Shown here: one piece after another, positions 47,365 to 64,000 of the stretch
How the letters are laid out: each line of letters opens with the position of its first letter
Position numbering within the stretch: the stretch's first letter is position 1
Assembly: GCA_020137815.1 (NCBI GenBank)
Contig: CM035357.1
Coordinates: forward strand, 5,960,616-6,024,615
DNA length: 64,000 bases
From: Hormiphora californensis
Lineage: Eukaryota; Ctenophora; Tentaculata; Cydippida; Pleurobrachiidae
Direction of reading: 5' to 3'
Notes under the pieces: model-generated
What the model was told of the DNA's origin: nothing
The model's database searches: none
Seen by the model: the letters and a program-made list of their open reading frames with translations, nothing else
Position numbers and translations under genes: made by a program

Positions 47365-50300
47365 TTCTCCCTTTCTCTCTCTCTTTCTATCTTTCTCTCT
47401 CCTTCAATAATAACATAATCTATCCATGCAAGAGAGGTGTTCTAAATTTAGCTCTAGAACCCACTGGATCCTAATATTCGACCAAATAGTCCTCTTATTA
47501 GCTTCACACAACTATCGTTATCTCTCTTTTTTACTCGCTCTATCTCTCTTCCGGGTTATCATCTTTATTAGCTAGACGAGTAATAACTTAAATATCCACC
47601 ATGATCTGGCTATAAAGAAAGAGAGAGGGGGGGAGGGAGAGAAAAGTTGGTAAATATGGACATAGTAGCTAGAAGGGGAGAGATAGTGGGGAGGAACATG
47701 CCTGCATGATGTACACATTCCGGGTGGTGGAGGGCGTGCTGTGGCAGCGGAAGCGCTACATGAGCACATTAGACATTCTGCAGGGGGGGTTACACATACC
47801 AACCACAGAGAAATAAACACACGGTACCAACACACACACACACTGAAGTACTCAAACCAACAATTAGAGCTTCATGTCGCTTTACTATTGGCCCTCAGTG
47901 GCACCATCTAATCGGTAGCAATCCAAATCTATTACCAACTTATCAAAGCTATTACCCCCCCCCCCCAATTCCGCCAACTTTTCTCCCCTCCCCCAAATGT
48001 CCCAAAACCGATTATGTAGCCGATACACTTTACCACAAATCTCACTGCAATACACACTGCACCATTGCTGCCCCATTATGTTCATTTACCGTGGGAAGCA
48101 GGATGCAAAAGGGTACCCGTATTTTCTCCTGGTATTTTCCATGGAACTATTACCGACATACCCCAAGGATCCCATCTCCAATATTCCCCATTTCTAACCC
48201 TATATCCCACCCCTCAGACAAGATCAAGATGCGTGGATAGGAAGCTTGCATCTCTGGAGAACATTACAACTGCTCTCGTATTCCTGAAGGAGCGAGGTAA
48301 ATATAACTACTAGGAAAAGGTTGAATATCATCCACCATCATAACATTTATATGTCTATTTATTCCCCATGCATAATCGTTTTATAATATATATAATATGC
48401 GTGTTTATCTCCCCTTCCGTCTAAACGTACCCTCTCTCCTAGGTTTGGAGCTGGTTAATATTGACGCTACGGATATCATAACTGGCAGTCCGACTCTTAC
48501 CCTGGCTCTAGTGTGGAATATCATATTGAAATTCCAGATTAACAAACCTTCTTCTGAACAACAGAAACAAGCAGGTAACCTTGTATTATCATCTGTCGCA
48601 TACTGAGAAATTTTCTAAAGTTTTCTCAGTCACTACTGACGGTTCTCAGCAAATCAAGTACTTATTTCGGTCAGAAAGTTAGCAAAACTGACTGAATATT
48701 TGTAACAGGTGCCGATGAGCTGAGGAACTGGGTGACAAAGGAGACAGGAGAGAGGCAGGTTAATTTTACATCTAGTTGGAGTAATGGATATCTCCTGTGT
48801 AAACTCCTTCATAAACACAGGTATGCTGCGGGTTGCTCCTTCATAAGATATAATATTGCTCCTTCATAAAACTAATAATTAGCCAATTAAATTCCTCTCA
48901 GACCAAAGCGAATTTGTATGGATGCAGTATCTAAGATGAGTTCTGTTGAACGAACGGAGACTGCGCTACGATTAGCAGAAAAATATTTTGGGGTGGAACC
49001 CCTTCTCAGTCCGAAAGGTAATAATTTTGATTTGTGTTTTGTGCAGCTTACTGCATATCATGAAATGTTATCTTGCTGCTTGCAAAGCCCTTTCCTTATT
49101 CGGAAAAAAAGGACAAAATTGGCAGGCTTTCTAACAGAAACTAATTCCGTAGAAAACTAAGTAAGGAGTGAACAGAACAAATAATCAATTGTCGGCGTCC
49201 ATAGTTTTATAAGCTCAATAAGACATTAACTATTCTCACAGCTCCGAATATAGTTAGGGCTGTCTGTGTTAAGTGAGGGAACTCTCTGGTGGGCTAGGTA
49301 GCAGGTGGCACTATATTCAATCATCCAATCCCGACTCTCTATTCCCCCTTTCTTTCTCTCTAATCCCTGGATTCCCCCTTCCTTGTTATGTTTTGTTCCA
49401 TTTGTTCACATCCCGCCCTTTTACTCAACGGCTTGTTTGTGTAACCTGTAACATTCCAACACTATGTTTTGTTGGCAAAAATACATATAACCATTGTATA
49501 GCTAGGGCTCAAGTTTCATACTAATCTCTCTCATCGGATATAATGATATTGTTTTATTAGACATCGGACTTTGACTCCCATCCCACCCTGCCCAGATATA
49601 GCGAGTGACAATGTCGATGAGAGAACTATCCAACTATACCTCTCTGTACTACGCGACAAACTGACTTCCAATACCAACGGGTCAGACGATCCCCTCCCTT
49701 ATGCCGTAAGTTTTGTCAGTATTTAGAGATTTTGTATTACTTTTGCCGTAAGTTGGATTCTGAACGACTACTTTACATAATCCCAGTTTATAATTCATGA
49801 GACAAGAACCCATTGTTTTCCAATTTCGTTGTCTCCAGGTTGTAAGGAACGAGATACGTGGCCTGGTTTCTGAGTTGGAGAGAGAAAAAGAGCGGAGTAT
49901 TGGAGAGATAACTACCACTTGGCACTCTTTACGTCGCAGACTCCACGCTGAACCACCCCCTCAGGGGCTAAATGAGGTACTTACAACCCCCCTCAGGGGC
50001 CTAAACGAGGTGCTTATAATCCCCTCAGGGGCTAAAAAATGTACAATCTCTGGTTCATTCGACATTCGTTTTCAGGCGTTTTTGTTATCTTCTCGAGATA
50101 TCGTGATGGACTATGAGAAAACTAGCAAACAAGCAAGAGAGAAAGTGAAGAACGCTTCTAAAACGGTAACTAACCCAATAACCAACAACAAAATGGAACC
50201 AAGGAGAGACAGACTGACTGACGGATAGATACAAACTTTGATTGACAAACAAACTTTCGTGGGAGTCATGTTTCACGGGAGAGTACTGACAGAGGAACAC

Positions 50301-50594
50301 ACATTTACTTGCTAAGGCAGTCACATATTTAGTATTGTCTGTCAAGAAAACTGTCATGAAGGGAAACCAACAAAATACCCTCTACACCTTGTTCTTTATC
50401 TTCCACTCAAAGTGATATCTCACACTATATCCCCACTATATCCCCCGCCCGTTATCACTCCCGCATCCCACTGTCGATCGACTAACAGAAACTGTTTCCA
50501 GGTTGCTGAGCTGGATAAGTTTGAGAGGGAGATAAAGCGGTTAAAGCACCTTGCCAACTACGTCCACAACTATAGAGACAGCCTGGCTAAAGTT
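42607..50594 (+). CDS. Spectrin-superfamily protein, tandem CH domains plus helical repeats (5' part)
   Basis: Actin-binding N-terminus of a spectrin/plakin/nesprin-type protein. Common exons: 46905-47047, 48218-48296, 48443-48574, 48709-48820, 48902-49017, 49596-49705, 49839-49976, 50076-50165 and 50502-50594; phases agree throughout. CH1 shows DGVQKRTFERWINMWLGEGV, DLYSDLQTGEVLLQLLEQLS and LVNIDATDI...LALVWNIILKFQI. CH2 shows VNFTSSWSNGYLLCKLLHKH and LRLAEKYFGVEPLLSPKDIA. Charged helical spectrin-like segments follow (VAELDKFEREIKRLKHLANY). Three candidate first exons end in phase 1: 42607-42640, one starting at or before 44537 (exon 44507-44627), and 46432-46546. The last exon ends at a GTGAGT donor, so the gene continues. 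The plus-strand exons from 54777 onward may be its 3' half, but the connecting exon was not found. Confidence 0.82.
43349..43422. mobile_element. 74-bp hAT-type MITE copy 7
   Basis: TTGTAAAGTTCTAATAG ... GGTCGAGCACGGCAA. Flanking octamers GGTACACC and GGTAAACC match at seven of eight positions. It lies in an intron or upstream region of the CH-domain gene. Confidence 0.75.
43505..43632. repeat. (CT)n microsatellite
   Basis: CT run in the 5' region of the CH-domain gene. Confidence 0.9.
47297..47404. repeat. (CT)n microsatellite
   Basis: CT run in the intron between CH-domain exons 46905-47047 and 48218-48296. The remainder of this 1.2-kb intron shows no gene. Confidence 0.9.
49958..50035. 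repeat. Tandem repeat over a splice donor of the CH gene
   Basis: About 35-40-bp units with CCCCTCAGGGGC and AAATGAGGTACTTA / AAACGAGGTGCTTA. The first unit contains the donor of exon 49839-49976 (AATGAG|GTACTT). The second contains a similar potential donor, and a third is partial. Confidence 0.75.
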
Positions 50595-51200
50595 GTGAGT
50601 AGTCCCCCCTCTCTCCTAAACCCACCACCCAATTCTATGTTGCTATCCCTGTGTAGCCCCCCATAATAATATCTCTGTGTAATAGCCCCTATACCGATTT
50701 TCAGTCCGCTGTGTGTATTCCCTTGGTGTTGTGTATATTCTGTTGTCCGCCCCTCTACCCTTTGTCCCCTCTGCTTTGTGTACGTAATGTGTAAAATTTG
50801 GGGCGAGAGAAGAATAAAGAGACACCCTCTATTATCATTGTACATGCCCCTTTTCTAGCGCTGTAAGCTAAGGGGTGTGTGTATTGTGCATTGCGGAAGC
50901 TCCAGGCCCATATTCTACTGTTATACCTCTCTCCCATTCTAGCACCACACTCTCTCTTCTGCTTGGGTCCCTCTAAAGCACCTAACTTATCTAACGCTGC
51001 GTTTCCCGCTACATTAAGCATGTGCGTAACGCGCGGAAACAGACATGTCAGTGATGACAGTATGGTTATTGCAGTGCGCGCAAAATGTGGGGATACCCTG
51101 ATCGCGAGATGGGTGGTAGGAACTCACATGTCAGAACTGGTGTCATGAATCAAATTGAATCTTTATTTTATTGGTGTCACCTATCAGTTCTCACTGTTGA

Positions 51201-52542
<1,342 letters not shown>

Positions 52543-52873
52543 AGGCAGTTTGAATTTTACCAGTTTTGAATTTTATCAATTTTTTACTCCTGACTTGTTT
52601 ATGTTTTTATTTCTCAACTTCAAATTTGGACCTCTAAATTTACAATTTCGCGGATCGCACCGAAAGCACTGACTCATCTAAGGAATGATTCATCCAGCGC
52701 GATTCCCTTGCCCCCAATTGAAACTAACCCGACTAATTTTGGAATGTCACTACAAATAATCTAAACCGGTGATACATTTTCTCAAAATTATTTCATCAAC
52801 TTCTCCGCCCTGTTTCTTCCCATATTGTGTACACTGGGGAGATACAAGTCACATGACCGTGCCCGGTAATTGC

Positions 52874-52920
<47 letters not shown>

Positions 52921-53015
52921 GGAGAGATGCTTCCTGCCTGACTGTCCACTACCTATAGAGCTGTTATTTGCAACGCACTTGAATTGTGTACATGGCCACT
53001 GAGAGTAAGCGAAAA

Positions 53016-53156
<141 letters not shown>

Positions 53157-54400
53157 GATAGAGACAGAAAGTTAAAGTACTTGTGTTCCCATGCCCTTGG
53201 CATCAGTCTGGTCGGCGGAGAGTAGCAATTTGAACAAAACTATCGAACAAAATAGCTTCTCTTCTTCCTTTTTCTCTCTCTTTCCCACTTTTTCAATCCC
53301 CCAACTTTCCCTGCTGATGTTTTTCGACCTTTCTCCAGTTTGTCATCTTTATATATTCATGTTCATCCCTGCCTGAATTGTGGTTTTGTTGCTAGGTAAC
53401 CGCTTATAATTCTCCAGGAAATGGACGATTTGCATCATTTGAGAAGAAATCTCTCCCTCTCAAGATCTCTCAGTTTAGTATATCTCTCTCTTCCTCTCTG
53501 TCTATATCCCTCTCTGTGGATCTGTCTCAGTGTCTCATGGTGTACATTCAGCACTGCCTCGAGACTCAATTGTATATCTGTTGATGTAGACGTTTAGCCG
53601 TATCAATATCTCAAAAAATAGTTTGACTCTGCACCCTTGTTTCTGTACCAAAGGATAATAGCCAGGAACCGACCGAATCAGGAAATACTGGTCCCTGATT
53701 GGCTGATAACCAGTCACGTGACCTAAATAACGAGTTCTGATTGGTTGTTTACTTGTTTCGGTCGGTTCCTGATAATAGTAGATACAAAAATAGCTTCACT
53801 TCTAGATGTTTTATCCCTTCCCCTCTAGCTCTATTCGGCACCTCGATTTGTGCAGTAATGATCGGTCCTGATCTCGTTACTTCACATGGCACAAGTGGCA
53901 ACATACCCCCTGTAACCGGTTCCTAGCACAACTCCCCTCTTTGAATTCTCTTGTTCCTTTCTCTGAGATATGTTTAGGAGGGGGATGCTTTTGTAGTCAA
54001 AGAGCTTATCTATCCAATCTCTGGCAGCATTATAATTGTTCTCATTATATGTGGGGGAGCATTGACGTAGATCTTCCTTCCACATATCCAACCTCCCTCA
54101 TCTCTTTAATCGATATAATATTCATCCATCCTGTCAGTGCAAGTAGTGGTGTCCTTGATATAGCTACTAGGGCGAATGTCCTTCACTTCCCCACGACTCA
54201 GCCTATCAAAGAGTAGAAAAGTCTTTAATATCAAGGGTAGGGGATCATTTTATATCCTCATATTTATAGTCTCTGCGTTTGAAGAGCCCTCTTGCAATAC
54301 CCAATAGCTGCAAAGAATAGTTGACCTTGTTGTGCGTGAATTGTTGCATTTGGGCATATTGGGCATAATATGCGAATATATGAATATATCAGGATCCCAC

Positions 54401-54442
<42 letters not shown>

Positions 54443-54588
54443 CCTCTCCCTCTCTCTCTCTCTCTTGATTAAGCTTCTCCTTGTTACACATTGCGGTTTA
54501 CATAATCCTAGCTTTATACCCTAGCTACCCCTAGGTATATATCGATTACTGAAGGTGTAGACAGGTAAACACTATAGGAACTCTCTTT

Positions 54589-54590
<2 letters not shown>

Positions 54591-54668
<78 letters not shown>

Positions 54669-54670
54669 CC
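54591..54670. repeat. (CT)n microsatellite
   Basis: CT run shortly upstream of exon 54777. Confidence 0.9.
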
Positions 54671-54776
54671 TATTTTCTCTGTGTTTGTAGAATCAGCATT
54701 TCCATTTCCTTGGCAAGAATTTGATTGTAGCAGGATTTAAATTGGATATTTGATTGATCTATGTGACACTGTGTAG

Positions 54777-63940
<9,164 letters not shown>

Positions 63941-64000
63941 GTAGGTGGAACTTGTTAGTGCGTTTTTATAGCGATTTCTAGGTACAAATTAGTCTCAATT

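Noticed and set aside
53418-53590. Possible exon after TCTCCAG with an open frame (GRFASFEKKSLPLKISQF)
   Set aside because: No donor gives a phase compatible with exon 54777 without creating a stop, and much of the frame is CT-rich.

Overview
This is nuclear DNA from an invertebrate animal. The genes have many introns with GT...AG borders, and the proteins are metazoan or general eukaryotic: PFKFB, CYHR1, SmE, EAF, TIA-1, katanin p60, NDUFS3, GALT and a spectrin-type CH protein. The DNA is moderately AT-rich and full of (GA/CT)n microsatellites, palindromic mini-transposons and short tandem repeats. Genes nested in introns, and AG splice acceptors lying only 2-6 nt before several start codons, would fit a lineage with spliced-leader trans-splicing such as a ctenophore. 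That placement is inference; no taxonomic marker was tested.

Layout. 1-9.2 kb: PFKFB on the minus strand, with its 3' end beyond the left edge, two alternative first exons, and a GPI-type CCP (sushi) protein gene nested on the plus strand in its 5.5 kb intron. 9.3-15.9 kb: intergenic DNA with microsatellites, an 0.8 kb foldback element and a 53-bp MITE. 16.0-30.3 kb: minus-strand genes for CYHR1, SmE, a broken F-box/LRR gene, EAF, TIA-1, an F-box/LRR protein and its truncated duplicate. An assembly-damaged G/C block interrupts CYHR1. SmE, TIA-1 and the large F-box genes have no introns. 30.4-31.9 kb: palindromic element and a LINE remnant. 32.2-40.8 kb: minus-strand katanin p60 (with a duplicated signal-peptide exon nested on the plus strand), NDUFS3, and two tandem paralogues of unknown, probably mitochondrial, function. 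41-64 kb: plus strand, with a spectrin-superfamily gene having several alternative first exons, tandem CH domains and spectrin-like helices; GALT; then a giant exon of about 2,180 codons.

The most striking item is the giant exon. It carries 29 copies of a 12-residue repeat centred on S/T/P-Q-T, followed by about 34 diverged [S/C/T]QT[E/D] motifs. This is the pattern expected of a multivalent partner of the dynein light chain LC8. If it belongs to the same transcription unit as the upstream CH domains, the product would link actin to LC8; the exon joining the two halves was not found, and GALT lies between them.

The second robust result is a family of 41-74-bp MITEs with 8-bp target-site duplications (hAT-like): seven copies with duplications, one of them defined by a filled/empty pair. 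A roughly 1-kb TA-flanked transposon is likewise defined by an empty site in the F-box duplicate. Three genes carry local tandem duplications exactly over a splice junction.
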